Below, one piece after another: positions 50,959-59,517 of a DNA stretch of 64,000 nt; within the stretch, counting starts at the first letter, position 1; each line of letters begins with the position of its first letter. The stretch lies in contig OY969700.1 in NCBI GenBank assembly GCA_963702035.1, positions 372,001 through 436,000 on the forward strand. The letters are read 5' to 3'. Source of the DNA: VRUE01 sp963702035. GTDB lineage: Bacteria; Actinomycetota; Thermoleophilia; Solirubrobacterales; 70-9. The position numbers were made by a program, and so were the translations under genes. The notes under the pieces are model-generated. The model was not told the DNA's origin. It did no database searches and saw only the letters and a program-made list of their open reading frames with translations.

Positions 50959-51411
50959 ATGGCGAAGGCTGACGTGGGAGACGCGGCACCGGACTTCGAG
51001 CTGCCGGGCACCGGTGGCAAGACCTACAAGCTCTCCGACTACCGCGGGAAGAAGGTGGTTCTCGCCTTCTACCCGGGCGACTTCACGATGGTCTGCACCA
51101 AGCAGTTCTGCTCCTATCGCGACGAAGGCGACCGCCTCGACGCGATCGACGCCGAGGTGCTCGGCATCTCGCCGCAGTCGGTCGACTCCCACGAGCGCTT
51201 CACGAAAGAGAAGAGCCTCAACGTGCCGCTGCTGGCCGACGAGGACAAGGCGGTCGCCAAGGCCTACGGCATCGTCGCCGGGCCGATGGTGCGGCGGGCG
51301 GTCTTCGTCATCGACGAGGAGGGGGTCATCCGCCACCGCAAGGTGACGCTCGCCGGGCTCAGCTACGAGACCGTCGGCGACATCGAAGAGGCCGTCGCGG
51401 CAATCGCTTGA
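50959..51411 (+). CDS. Peroxiredoxin, BCP/PrxQ type
   Basis: 150 residues. Peroxidatic Cys in DFTMVCTKQFC (about residue 46) and a second Cys five residues later, the PrxQ resolving arrangement. FYPGDFT and the C-terminal RAVFVIDEEGVIRH are typical. Reduces peroxides with thioredoxin. Its stop overlaps the next start by one base (TGATG). Confidence 0.92.
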   Translation: MAKADVGDAAPDFELPGTGGKTYKLSDYRGKKVVLAFYPGDFTMVCTKQFCSYRDEGDRLDAIDAEVLGISPQSVDSHERFTKEKSLNVPLLADEDKAVAKAYGIVAGPMVRRAVFVIDEEGVIRHRKVTLAGLSYETVGDIEEAVAAIA

Positions 51412-52241
51412 TGCCGGACGAGCCGCGGTTGTTCGTCGCCGGCGAGCGCCCGGCGATCCGGGGCGAGGTGGGAGGGGAGGGGACAGCGGTCGTCCTCTGT
51501 CATGGGATCACCGCCACCCGCCGCTACGTCGTGCACGGCTCGCGGGCATTGGAGCGGGCCGGCCACGCCGTCGTCTCCTATGACGCGCGCGGCCATGGGA
51601 AGTCCGATCCCGCCCCCGATGGCCAGGGTTATGGATACCCGGAGCTGGTCGGCGACCTGGAGGCGGTGGTTGCGACGGCGGCCGGGGACGCGCCGTTCGT
51701 CCTCGCCGGCCACTCGATGGGCGCCCACACCGCGGTTGCCTACGCGCTGCGGCATCCCGAGCGCCTCAGCGGCCTCGTCATCGTCGGGCCGACCTACACG
51801 GGTGAGATCTCGGCCGAGTCGCTGGCCTACTGGGACGGGCTCGCGGCGGCGCTGGAGAGTGGTGGGGTGGACGGCTTCGTCGACTACATCGACCGCAACC
51901 AGGGAGCCGACCCGGCCTGGCGCGACTCGGTGCTGCGCTTCACCCGCGAGCGATTGCTACGCCAGCGCCACCCGCAGGCATTGGTGGAGGCATTGCGCCA
52001 GGTGCCGCGCTCGCGGCCGTTCGGTGAGATGGCGGAGCTGGAGTCGCTGCAGGTGCCCGCGCTCGTCGTCGCCAGCCACGATGCTGCCGACCCCGGGCAC
52101 CCGCGGCAGGTTGCCGAGGCCTACGCGGAACGCCTCCCACAGGCACGGCTCACCGGCGAGGCGGAGGGAGAATCGCCGCTCGCCTGGCAGGGCGGCAAGC
52201 TCTCCCGCGAGATCGCGACCTTCGGCGCGGAATTGAGTTGA
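51411..52241 (+). CDS. Alpha/beta hydrolase
   Basis: 276 residues. Oxyanion motif VLCHGITATRR, nucleophile elbow LAGHSMGAH (Ser near residue 103), Asp in ALVVASHDAADPGH and a likely catalytic His there. General esterase or haloperoxidase-like; substrate unknown. ATG shares a base with the peroxiredoxin stop. Confidence 0.85.
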   Translation: MPDEPRLFVAGERPAIRGEVGGEGTAVVLCHGITATRRYVVHGSRALERAGHAVVSYDARGHGKSDPAPDGQGYGYPELVGDLEAVVATAAGDAPFVLAGHSMGAHTAVAYALRHPERLSGLVIVGPTYTGEISAESLAYWDGLAAALESGGVDGFVDYIDRNQGADPAWRDSVLRFTRERLLRQRHPQALVEALRQVPRSRPFGEMAELESLQVPALVVASHDAADPGHPRQVAEAYAERLPQARLTGEAEGESPLAWQGGKLSREIATFGAELS

Positions 52242-52290
52242 GACGGCCCCGCTTAGCTCGGCTGAAGGCGGGTCGAATACGGTTGCGGCG

Positions 52291-52722
52291 ATGAAACTGC
52301 CCGCGGAGGGAACGTTGCGGATGATCGCGACCTTCGTCGCCGCCTTCGGCATCGGAGTCGCCACCTACATCACGATCGCCGACTCGGGCGGCGGCTCGCC
52401 GGTCTGCATCGCCGGCGGGGGCGGCTGCGAGACCGTCGCCAACAGCACCTACTCGCATCTGCTCGGCGTCAACATCGCCGCCTTTGGCATCGTCGGCTAC
52501 GTGCTTTTGCTGGCGGCGTCGCTGCTGCGCGGAGACGCGGCCCGGATGGTCGGCTTTGGCGTCTCCCTGGTCGGCTTCGGCTACAGCGTCTACCTCACCT
52601 ATCTGGAGCTGTTCAAGATCGAAGCGATCTGCCAGTGGTGCGTGGCGAGCGCGACGCTGATGACGATCCTCTTCGGCCTCAACGCCATCCGCATGGTTGG
52701 CTACGTTGGGAAACCGGCATGA
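52291..52722 (+). CDS. Vitamin K epoxide reductase (VKOR) family protein
   Basis: 143 residues, four transmembrane helices. Active site ICQWC (C-x-x-C, about residue 113-117) and loop cysteines in VCIAGGGGCETVANSTYSHLLG. Reoxidises DsbA-like proteins using quinone. ATG start; overlaps the DsbA-like gene by 4 bp, matching the usual VKOR-DsbA pair of actinobacteria. Confidence 0.92.
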   Translation: MKLPAEGTLRMIATFVAAFGIGVATYITIADSGGGSPVCIAGGGGCETVANSTYSHLLGVNIAAFGIVGYVLLLAASLLRGDAARMVGFGVSLVGFGYSVYLTYLELFKIEAICQWCVASATLMTILFGLNAIRMVGYVGKPA

Positions 52723-53483
52723 GCGGCAAGAACTCCAGGGAAGCGCGGCGCGAAGAGCGACTGCGGGCTGAAAGCGAAAGCGAGCAGGGAGAGCGCCGCA
52801 AGCGACTACTCCAGATCGGCAGCGCCGCCGTCTTCCTCGTCGTCGCCGTCGTGTTGGTCCTGATCGTGATCAGCGCGAACAAGACCAGCGGCGGCGACAC
52901 GAACCTCGAGGACGTGGGTCTGGTCGCCAAGCAGCTGAAGGGGATTCCCCAGAACGGCCTCGTGCTCGGGGAACCGAGCGCCAAGGTGACGCTTGATGAG
53001 TTCGGCGACCTCAAGTGCCCCGTCTGCAAAGCGTTCTCGGAAGAAATCGTCCCGGACGTGATCGACTCGAAGGTGCGCAGCAGTGAAGCCAAGATCCAGT
53101 TCAAGAACTTCACGATCATCGACGCGGAATCGACGCCGGCCGGCGCCGCCGCGATCGCCGCCGGTAAGCAGGGGCGCGGCTGGAACTTCATCGAGCTCTT
53201 CTACCGAAACCAGGGCCTGGAGACCGCCAGCTATGTGACCGACGAATTCCTCACCGAAATCGCCCGCGGCGCCGGCGTGCCGGATATCGCCAAGTGGAAC
53301 CGGGAACGCAAGGCTCCGCAGACGATCAAAGAAGTCGAAGCCACGACGGCGGAAGCCGAAAAGCTCGGCTTCACCGGCACGCCCTCATTCGCCGTCGAAG
53401 GCCCAGGCTCAAATGGGCTGGAAACGCTGGGCACGCCAGGCTCCTCGGAAGCGATCGAAGAAGCAATCGACGCAGTCAGATGA
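52719..53483 (+). CDS. DsbA-like membrane-anchored thiol oxidoreductase
   Basis: 254 residues: charged N-terminus, transmembrane helix (about 34-52), thioredoxin-fold domain with active site GDLKCPVCKAFSEE (CPVC near residue 103), helical insert, and cis-Pro TGTPSFAVEG. Introduces disulfides into secreted proteins and is recharged by the coupled VKOR. Confidence 0.92.
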   Translation: MSGKNSREARREERLRAESESEQGERRKRLLQIGSAAVFLVVAVVLVLIVISANKTSGGDTNLEDVGLVAKQLKGIPQNGLVLGEPSAKVTLDEFGDLKCPVCKAFSEEIVPDVIDSKVRSSEAKIQFKNFTIIDAESTPAGAAAIAAGKQGRGWNFIELFYRNQGLETASYVTDEFLTEIARGAGVPDIAKWNRERKAPQTIKEVEATTAEAEKLGFTGTPSFAVEGPGSNGLETLGTPGSSEAIEEAIDAVR

Positions 53484-53555
53484 GCCTTTCGCGGCCAGGT
53501 TGACATAACCACCATTATCGTGCGTTGAGTTCAAGCGCTGAGCCCTTTGGGCGCA

Positions 53556-53584
53556 ACTTTGTGGGGGTGATAGCCCCACAAAGT
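53556..53584. terminator. Bidirectional terminator hairpin
   Basis: 11-bp perfect stem ACTTTGTGGGG - GTGATAG - CCCCACAAAGT between the convergent DsbA-like and methyltransferase genes, 3 bp from the latter's stop. Confidence 0.8.
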
Positions 53585-53587
53585 CCG

Positions 53588-54232
53588 TCAGCGGCGAAGA
53601 GCGGTGCCCCGTGCCAGGGGTCGGACCAGCGGCGGCGCCTTCGGTAGGCGCCCGTGCGCGACTTGCTCGACGATCAGCGGCGAGGCTTCGATGTTTGCCA
53701 CGGTGTCGCGGTTGCAGTGGCAGCCGTCGGCAAGGAAGCGCCAGGGCTTTTCGAGGCGGTCTTGCCAGCGCGCCAGGCCGGCGTCTTCTGCGCGAACATG
53801 CTCCACGAAGAGCAGCTTGCCTCCCGGTTTGAGGATTCGCGCTGCCTCGGTTAGCGCCGCTTGCGGGTTTGGCACCGTGCAGAGGACGAGCGTGAAGACC
53901 GCGGTATCGAAGCTCGAGTCCTCGAAGGGCAGTCGTTCGGCGCTCGCTTCGATCAACTCCGCGCTCTGGCCGGACTGAGCCAGTTTCTGCCCCAGCTGCT
54001 TGCTCATGTGAGGGTCTGGCTCGGCGAGGACCAGATCCGTGACGGAGTCCGGATAGAGGCCGATGTTCGCGCCCGTGCCGGCGCCGAGGTCGATCGTCCG
54101 GCCCGTCGCCGCCGCCAGCGTTTCCCGCCGCATCTCACGCAGCCCTGCATCCTCAGTGCCCTTGAGGCCGCGGTCGTACATCGCCGCGAACAGCCGCCCC
54201 CAGGTCGCGTCGTAGATCCGTCCCATCGTCAT
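53588..54232 (-). CDS. Class I SAM-dependent methyltransferase (UbiE/METTL7-like)
   Basis: 214 residues. Motif I IDLGAGTGANIGLYP, then VLAEPDPHMSKQL, FDTAVFTLVLCTVPN and AARILKPGGKLLFVEHVR, typical of UbiE-like small-molecule or lipid methyltransferases. It has an N-terminal helix YDATWGRLFAAMYDRG like METTL7/phosphatidylethanolamine methylases. It ends against the terminator hairpin. Confidence 0.85.
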   Translation of the reverse strand: MTMGRIYDATWGRLFAAMYDRGLKGTEDAGLREMRRETLAAATGRTIDLGAGTGANIGLYPDSVTDLVLAEPDPHMSKQLGQKLAQSGQSAELIEASAERLPFEDSSFDTAVFTLVLCTVPNPQAALTEAARILKPGGKLLFVEHVRAEDAGLARWQDRLEKPWRFLADGCHCNRDTVANIEASPLIVEQVAHGRLPKAPPLVRPLARGTALRR

Positions 54233-54234
54233 GC

Positions 54235-54813
54235 CTACGCGACAAGCTCTTTGGGAAGGAGCGCCGCCATCGCCGACGCGGTCCGCCGGTTGTCGATCAC
54301 GGTAGGAGCGGCGAGGCGCAGGTGGAGAAGGTCGTTGATCATCGCCAGGAACTTCGCATGCTCGGCGTTGGGGACCCTCACGTCCATCTTCTGCTCGAAC
54401 CAGTCAACCACTTCGTGCCAGCGCCAGACCTGCGTTTTCGCCCCCGGTGCGCTCGCTTGCCTTGGGAAGCCACCCGGGCCGCGTTGGCCCCGGACCAGCA
54501 GACGGATGCTCTCGTGGCTCCGATTCAGGCGCTCGGCGATTCCGGAGATCGTAATCAGATCGTCAGGCTCGACCCGGACCAGCTCAGCCTCGGGAAAGAC
54601 TCGCTGTAGGTCGCTCAGGGCGCTGATGACGGCGTCGGCGAACGTTGACGCGGGCCGTTCGAATTCGGCTTTGAAGTTGCCGTCATTCCCGATGGGTAGA
54701 TAAAGACCGAGATCTTGAAGACCGGGGTCGTCGTAAGCGCGCACGGACTGGTCGCCACCGTCGGTGGCCCCGGGTACGTGAAAGCAGATAGTGAAGATGT
54801 GACCTTCAGGCAT
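54235..54813 (-). CDS. HTH protein, putative antitoxin partner of a HicA-like protein
   Basis: 192 residues. The first ~80 residues resemble the HicB-like partial RNase H fold (EGHIFTICFHVPG, GLYLPIGNDGNFKAEF); then a helix-turn-helix of excisionase/MerR type (DLITISGIAERLNRSHESIRLLVRGQRGPGGFP) ending in VWRWHEVVDWFEQKM. ATG at 54813, 5 bp after the upstream small gene's stop. Likely an autoregulating antitoxin; family assignment is by pattern only. Confidence 0.6.
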   Translation of the reverse strand: MPEGHIFTICFHVPGATDGGDQSVRAYDDPGLQDLGLYLPIGNDGNFKAEFERPASTFADAVISALSDLQRVFPEAELVRVEPDDLITISGIAERLNRSHESIRLLVRGQRGPGGFPRQASAPGAKTQVWRWHEVVDWFEQKMDVRVPNAEHAKFLAMINDLLHLRLAAPTVIDNRRTASAMAALLPKELVA

Positions 54814-54818
54814 GGCGT

Positions 54819-55037
54819 TCACTTGTGTGGGCATTGGTCGATGCACCGCAATATGCGCTTTGCGTGTGTCGTCGGACTTCGAGGGGTTCCGCCGACCGAG
54901 AATCGGCAGTGGTCGTCCGGTGCCCCTGGGCAGACGAGAATGCCCCAGTGCCCCCGGGGGGCAAGCACTCTAAAACCTTGCGTTTCGGCTCGCTTGAGCG
55001 CAACCTCGATCTCCTTCTTCGGATGCTTGGGCCTCAT
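54819..55037 (-). CDS. HicA-like small protein, putative toxin
   Basis: 72 residues: HPKKEIEVALKRAETQGFRV (HicA-type helix), then GHWGILVCP with a conserved His, and FSVGGTPRSPTTHAKRILR ending in DQCPHK. This is the dsRBD-like pattern of HicA/YcfA proteins, which cleave mRNA, with the actinobacterial C-terminal H-A-K and Cys-Pro. First gene of a two-gene unit with the HTH protein. ATG 55037; promoter must lie in 55038-55200. Confidence 0.6.
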   Translation of the reverse strand: MRPKHPKKEIEVALKRAETQGFRVLAPRGHWGILVCPGAPDDHCRFSVGGTPRSPTTHAKRILRCIDQCPHK

Positions 55038-55200
55038 CGTACAGACCCGTGTTGGATATTTCCAAAAGCATTTACGGGGGTGCGTCCGGTCTCCACGCCC
55101 GGATAAGGGCCGGGGGCCTACAACCTCTCCCCCCTTCCCGCGAAATCAGGTTGCACCGCGCGGCGGCTGCGCGCCCGCCGCGCGGGTCGTCGCGAAGCCT

Positions 55201-56082
55201 CTACGCGGCGTCGCGATGCGCGGGCTCGGCCTCTTGCTCGAGCCCCGGCTCGCTGTGCGCGGCGCGCTCCTCGTAGGCCTGGCGGGCGCCGTGGTCGACT
55301 TCGGTCATCAGTTTGTCGACCTTCATGAAGCGGCCCAGGGCCTCGCGCCAGGGGCGCGGGAACAGGGCGACGACCTTGAACAGGCCGCCGTTGGCGCGCG
55401 GCACCCAGACGTCGAAGCGCGGCACTTCGAGCGCGTCGACGATCTCGTCGGCCACGTCGCTGGCCTCCACCGCTTTGATCATCTTCTGGCCGACGCCCGA
55501 GGTCAGCTCGGTGTTGACCACCGTCGGCATCACGCAGGCGATCTCGATGCCGCTGCCGCGCAGCTCCGCCCGCACCGCCTCGCTGACCCCGACCACGGCG
55601 TGCTTGGTGCCCGAGTAGGTGGCGATCCCCGGGAAGCCGCCTTTGCCGGCCTGCGAGGCGAGGTTGACGATGTGGCCGGAGCCGCGCGGCCGCATCCGCT
55701 CGATCGCCAGCTGCATGCCGGTGATCACGCCGAAGACGTTGATATCGAGCTGGCGCTTGATCGAGTTGACCGACTCCTCGGCGAACGGCGTCACCGGCAT
55801 GATCCCGGCGTTGTTGACGACGACGTCGAGCGGCCCCAGCTGGCGCTCGGCCTCGTCGAGGAAGGCGCTGAAGGAGGCGCGATCCGTGACGTCGAGCGCA
55901 GCGGCGATCGTGCCGCCGCCCAGCTCCGCCGCGGTCTGCTCCGCGAGCGCCAGATCGAGATCCCCGATCGCGACGCGGCAGCCCTTGCGGACCAGCGCCG
56001 CCGCCGTCGCCTTGCCGATTCCCCGGGCGCCCCCGGTGATCGCCACGACCTTGCCGCTGAGTGAGCGTCTGTCCTTCGCCAT
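55201..56082 (-). CDS. Short-chain dehydrogenase/reductase
   Basis: 293 residues, classical SDR: TGGARGIG cofactor loop, NNAGIMP, active site LASQAGK...YSGTKHA (S, Y, K). Ends in a 20-residue Glu/His-rich tail. Next to a thiolase, so probably an acyl or steroid-type oxidoreductase in lipid metabolism; substrate unknown. ATG at 56082. Confidence 0.88.
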   Translation of the reverse strand: MAKDRRSLSGKVVAITGGARGIGKATAAALVRKGCRVAIGDLDLALAEQTAAELGGGTIAAALDVTDRASFSAFLDEAERQLGPLDVVVNNAGIMPVTPFAEESVNSIKRQLDINVFGVITGMQLAIERMRPRGSGHIVNLASQAGKGGFPGIATYSGTKHAVVGVSEAVRAELRGSGIEIACVMPTVVNTELTSGVGQKMIKAVEASDVADEIVDALEVPRFDVWVPRANGGLFKVVALFPRPWREALGRFMKVDKLMTEVDHGARQAYEERAAHSEPGLEQEAEPAHRDAA

Positions 56083-56110
56083 CGGGCCCTCCTCCCGCCG
56101 GTGCGCCCTC

Positions 56111-57304
56111 CTAGGCCGCCGGCTTGTAGACGGTGACCACGGCGGCGCCGCCGAGGCCGATGTTGTGCTGTAGGGCGGTCTTGGCGCCCTCTACCTGTCG
56201 CTTGTCGGCTTCCCCGCGCAGCTGCCAGGTCAGCTCCGAGCACTGCGCCAACCCGGTCGCACCGAGCGGATGACCCTTCGAGATCAGCCCCCCAGACGGG
56301 TTGACGACGACCTTGCCGCCGAAGGTGGTCGCTTCTTCCTCGACCAGCTTGTGCGCCTCCCCCTCGGCCGCGAAGCCGAGCGCTTCGTAGGTGATCAGCT
56401 CGTTGGCGCTGAAGCAGTCGTGCAGCTCGCAGACGTCGACCTCGTCGGCAACGACGCCGGCCTCGGCGTAGGCCTCGTTCGCCGCCTGCTTCGACATGTC
56501 CGAGCCGACGATCTTCATGCAGTCGGTGTCCTCGGCAAAGGTCGAGCTGAGGTCGGTGACCATTGACTGGCCGGCGATCTCGATCGCCTGCCCGCCCAGG
56601 TCGCGCTCTTCGACGTAGCGCTCGGAGGCGACGATCGCGCAGGCCGAGCCGTCGGAGGTCGGCGAGCACTGCAGCTTGGTCAGCGGCTCGTGAATCATCT
56701 TCGCCGCCTTGATGTCCTCGAGCGTGTACTCGTCCTGGAACTGGGCGTACGGATTGTTGACCGAGTGCTTGTGGTTCTTCCAGCCGATCCAGGCGTAGTG
56801 GTCGGGGGTCGAGCCGTACTTCTGCATGTGGTCGCGGCCGGCGTTGCCGAACATCTGCGGCGCCGGCGGCGACTGCTCGGGGTCGCGGATCTCGAACATC
56901 CGCATCGCGTGCTTGTCGAGCGCGTTGGTCCGGTCGGTGTACTTGACGCCGAGCGAGCCCGGCTCCATCTTCTCGAAGCCGAGCGCCATCGCGCACTCGA
57001 CGAGGCCGCCCTTGACCGCCTGGCGGGCGAGGAACAGCGCCGAGGAGCCGGTCGAGCAGTTGTTGTTGACGTTGACGACCGGGATCCCGGTCAGGCCGAG
57101 CTGGTAGAGCGCCCGCTGGCCGTAGGTCGAGTCGCCGTAGCAGTAGCCGGCGTAGGCCTGCTCGACGTCGGTGTAGGGAATGCCGGCGTCGGCGAGCGCC
57201 TTCTCCCCCGCCTCCTTGGCCCAGTCCGGGTAGTCACCCTCCTTGGTGCCGGGCTTCTCGAACTTGGTCATCCCGACCCCGATCACGAACGTGCGGTTGC
57301 TCAA
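56111..57304 (-). CDS. SCP-x/lipid-transfer-type thiolase (acetyl-CoA acetyltransferase family)
   Basis: 397 residues. N-terminal FVIGVGMTKFEKPG, nucleophilic Cys in VNNNCSTGSSALF (about residue 85), HDCFSANEL, and ISKGHPLGATG with the catalytic His. The missing C-terminal Cys-x-Gly motif and the VGMTKFEKPG start are typical of the steroid/SCP-x thiolase subfamily. TTG start with GGAG 8 bp upstream. Confidence 0.88.
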   Translation of the reverse strand: MSNRTFVIGVGMTKFEKPGTKEGDYPDWAKEAGEKALADAGIPYTDVEQAYAGYCYGDSTYGQRALYQLGLTGIPVVNVNNNCSTGSSALFLARQAVKGGLVECAMALGFEKMEPGSLGVKYTDRTNALDKHAMRMFEIRDPEQSPPAPQMFGNAGRDHMQKYGSTPDHYAWIGWKNHKHSVNNPYAQFQDEYTLEDIKAAKMIHEPLTKLQCSPTSDGSACAIVASERYVEERDLGGQAIEIAGQSMVTDLSSTFAEDTDCMKIVGSDMSKQAANEAYAEAGVVADEVDVCELHDCFSANELITYEALGFAAEGEAHKLVEEEATTFGGKVVVNPSGGLISKGHPLGATGLAQCSELTWQLRGEADKRQVEGAKTALQHNIGLGGAAVVTVYKPAA

Positions 57305-57363
57305 AGTCTGCTCCTGTGTCTGCGCCGCGGGCGCGCGGCAATTTGGCTGGCTGGCCAAGAAAT

Positions 57364-58455
57364 CTACCGGGCCGGGCCCGGCGGCGCGACCGTCCCCGCC
57401 CGTTCCCCCGGGTTCGACCAGAGCAGGAAGGCGGCGCCGGCGATCGCGATGCCGATCGCGGTCGCGATCGCGCGCTGCCCCGCCGCGTGCCAGGCCGGCT
57501 CGCCCAGAGTGTCGGCGAGCAGGACCGCATAGGTGGTGATCGCCGCGGTGAACAGCGCGTACTGGACGGTGAGCAGGCCGTAAGCGAAGGCGGTGGCGAT
57601 GGTCAGGGCGACGGCGAGCGCGACGCCGTCGCCGTTGAGCCAGAACGAGAGGGCGGTGGCCGCGGCGAGACCGATCGCGGTGCCGACGGCGCGCAGGATC
57701 AGGCGGTGCAAGGTCTCCCCCTCTTCCGGTCGCAGCACGAAGAGGATCGTGAGGGGGATCCAGAAGCCGTGCTCGTCCATACCGAGCAGCCAGTAGGCGG
57801 CGACGCCGGCGGCGAGCGCGGAGCCGAAGCGCAGCGCATGGCGGGCGCTGGTCGAGCGCAGGGTCAGGTTGGCCCGCAGGGCTTGCAGGGCGGCACCGCT
57901 GCTCCACCCCGCTGCTCCCTCCTCCTCTTCGCGATCGCCGGCGACGAACACACAGAGCGAGAAGCCCGCCTGGAGCAGGCCGCCGAGCGCGGTGAAGGCC
58001 AGCGCCTCGAGCGTGTGCGACGTCGGGATCCCGAGGCCCTGCGAGACGACCAGGGCGAGCGCCACCGAGAGGCCCGCGATCGAGAGCCGCAGCGAGACGG
58101 CAAAACAGTAGCCGGCCGCCGCTCCGACGAGCAGCATCACGGCCACCGACAGCGGAGCCGAGGGGCCGGTGAGCACGCCCAGCGCGGCCGCGAGCCCGAC
58201 AAACGGGGTGACAGCCGCCTGCCAGGCCGCTCGGGTCCGAGCCGGTGCGTCCAGCCCCGGGAAGCCGACGAAGAGCGCGCCGGTCGCGATCGCCCCCTTG
58301 CTCTCGGCACCGGTCCCCAGCTCCCACAGCAGAGCCGCTCCGACCGGGATCGCGACCAGCGCGCCGCGGCGCAGCGCCGGGCCGGCGGCGCTCGGTCCGA
58401 AGGCGAGCAGCGGCGAGGCACGCAGGCGGCGAGCCGCTCCGGCGGCGTTGAACAG
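57364..58455 (-). CDS. FUSC-family (aromatic acid exporter-like) membrane protein, start codon unclear
   Basis: About 364 residues with 10 or so hydrophobic helices in two sets around a hydrophilic loop (GDREEEEGAAGW). The second half has ALRFGSALAAGVAAYWLLGM and FWIPLTILFVLRPEEGETLHR, the FUSC signature. The N-terminal half (RRGALVAIPVGAALLWELG and GAIATGALFVGFPGLDAPAR) is convincing, yet no ATG, GTG or TTG lies upstream of it before the divergent ccdA gene; the first canonical start is GTG at 58176, which would delete half the protein. CTG at 58455 is used here provisionally. Confidence 0.7.
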   Translation of the reverse strand: MFNAAGAARRLRASPLLAFGPSAAGPALRRGALVAIPVGAALLWELGTGAESKGAIATGALFVGFPGLDAPARTRAAWQAAVTPFVGLAAALGVLTGPSAPLSVAVMLLVGAAAGYCFAVSLRLSIAGLSVALALVVSQGLGIPTSHTLEALAFTALGGLLQAGFSLCVFVAGDREEEEGAAGWSSGAALQALRANLTLRSTSARHALRFGSALAAGVAAYWLLGMDEHGFWIPLTILFVLRPEEGETLHRLILRAVGTAIGLAAATALSFWLNGDGVALAVALTIATAFAYGLLTVQYALFTAAITTYAVLLADTLGEPAWHAAGQRAIATAIGIAIAGAAFLLWSNPGERAGTVAPPGPAR

Positions 58456-58499
58456 CGGCGATCTGGAGTTATCGGCGGACGTGGCGGGCCAGTCTAGGC

Positions 58500-59300
58500 G
58501 TGGCTCGCGACGGTGGCGGCCAAGTACCCTGGACGGTCGTGATCGTCGCCGAGCTGAGCAGCGACCCGACCGCGGGGGTCGGCATCCTCGCCGCCCTGGC
58601 GGCGGGCGTCGTCTCCTTCCTCTCCCCCTGTGTCCTGCCGCTCGTTCCCGGCTACCTCTCCGCGGTCAGCGGAGTCTCGGCCGCGGAGCTCGACGACGCC
58701 GGCTGGCGCCGCGTGCTCGGACCGAGCCTGCTCTTCGTCGCCAGCTTCTCGGCGATCTTCATCCTGCTCGGCCTGACCGCAACCGCGGTCGGCGCCACCC
58801 TGCAGGACCACAAGCAGCTGCTGACCAAGATCTCGGCGGCGCTGATCATCGCGATGGGCGTGCTCTTCGTCGCCTCCCTCTTCGTCACCCGACTCAACCG
58901 CGAGTGGCACGTCAACGGCCTGCTCGAGCGCGCCGGCAAGGGCGGCCCGATCGTCGCCGGCGCCGCCTTCGCGATCGCCTGGACCCCGTGCATCGGCCCC
59001 ACCCTCGGCGCGATCCTCTCCGCCGCCTCGCTCTCCGGCTCGGCTGCCCACGGCGCCCTCCTCCTCGCGGTCTACTCGGCCGGCCTGGCGATCCCCTTCA
59101 TCCTCACCGCACTCGCCTTCTCCCGCATGACCACCGCCTTCGCCGTCGTCAAGCGCCACTACGCGGCGATCGTCGCCGTTGGCGGCGTGATCCTCATAGC
59201 GATGGGCATCCTGATCTGGACCGGCGAACTGACCCAGCTCAACATCGAAGCCCAGCGTCTACTGAGCGAAAGCGGCCTCGACTTCTGGAACTCAGTCTGA
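58500..59300 (+). CDS. ccdA: CcdA cytochrome c biogenesis protein
   Basis: 266 residues, six transmembrane helices, carrying reducing power across the membrane. Paired cysteines in LSPCVLPLVPGYLS and AIAWTPCIGPTLGA. GTG start; the helices begin after about 25 residues, so a later start is possible. No thioredoxin or ResBC gene is adjacent. Confidence 0.92.
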   Translation: MARDGGGQVPWTVVIVAELSSDPTAGVGILAALAAGVVSFLSPCVLPLVPGYLSAVSGVSAAELDDAGWRRVLGPSLLFVASFSAIFILLGLTATAVGATLQDHKQLLTKISAALIIAMGVLFVASLFVTRLNREWHVNGLLERAGKGGPIVAGAAFAIAWTPCIGPTLGAILSAASLSGSAAHGALLLAVYSAGLAIPFILTALAFSRMTTAFAVVKRHYAAIVAVGGVILIAMGILIWTGELTQLNIEAQRLLSESGLDFWNSV

Positions 59301-59517
59301 GAGCGCCTGGCCGAGCAGATCCCAAGACGGTTCCGCTGAGCGGCAATGTTCTGTCCGAATTGCCCTCTAATGTGCGATACTCGGGAAGGATGGTCGCGGG
59401 ATACTCCGCCTGCTGCCCTCACAGGCAGCATCCGCTGAAATAAGCGGCCATAGGCGGCCCCGGTCCATCCCTTCCTCGTCGGTCTGGCAGGACTCCTAGG
59501 GGAAGGCAGGGACGGAC

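Noticed and set aside
53630..53660. CGGTAGGCGCC resembling the tRNA-Cys 3' end, possible att site
   Set aside because: It is 11 bp only, lies inside a methyltransferase coding region 53 kb away, with no integrase between.
59301..59517. Gap before the DUF3800 gene
   Set aside because: No gene, tRNA or convincing promoter pair found; only an ACTCGG/CGATAC-like hexamer near 59370.
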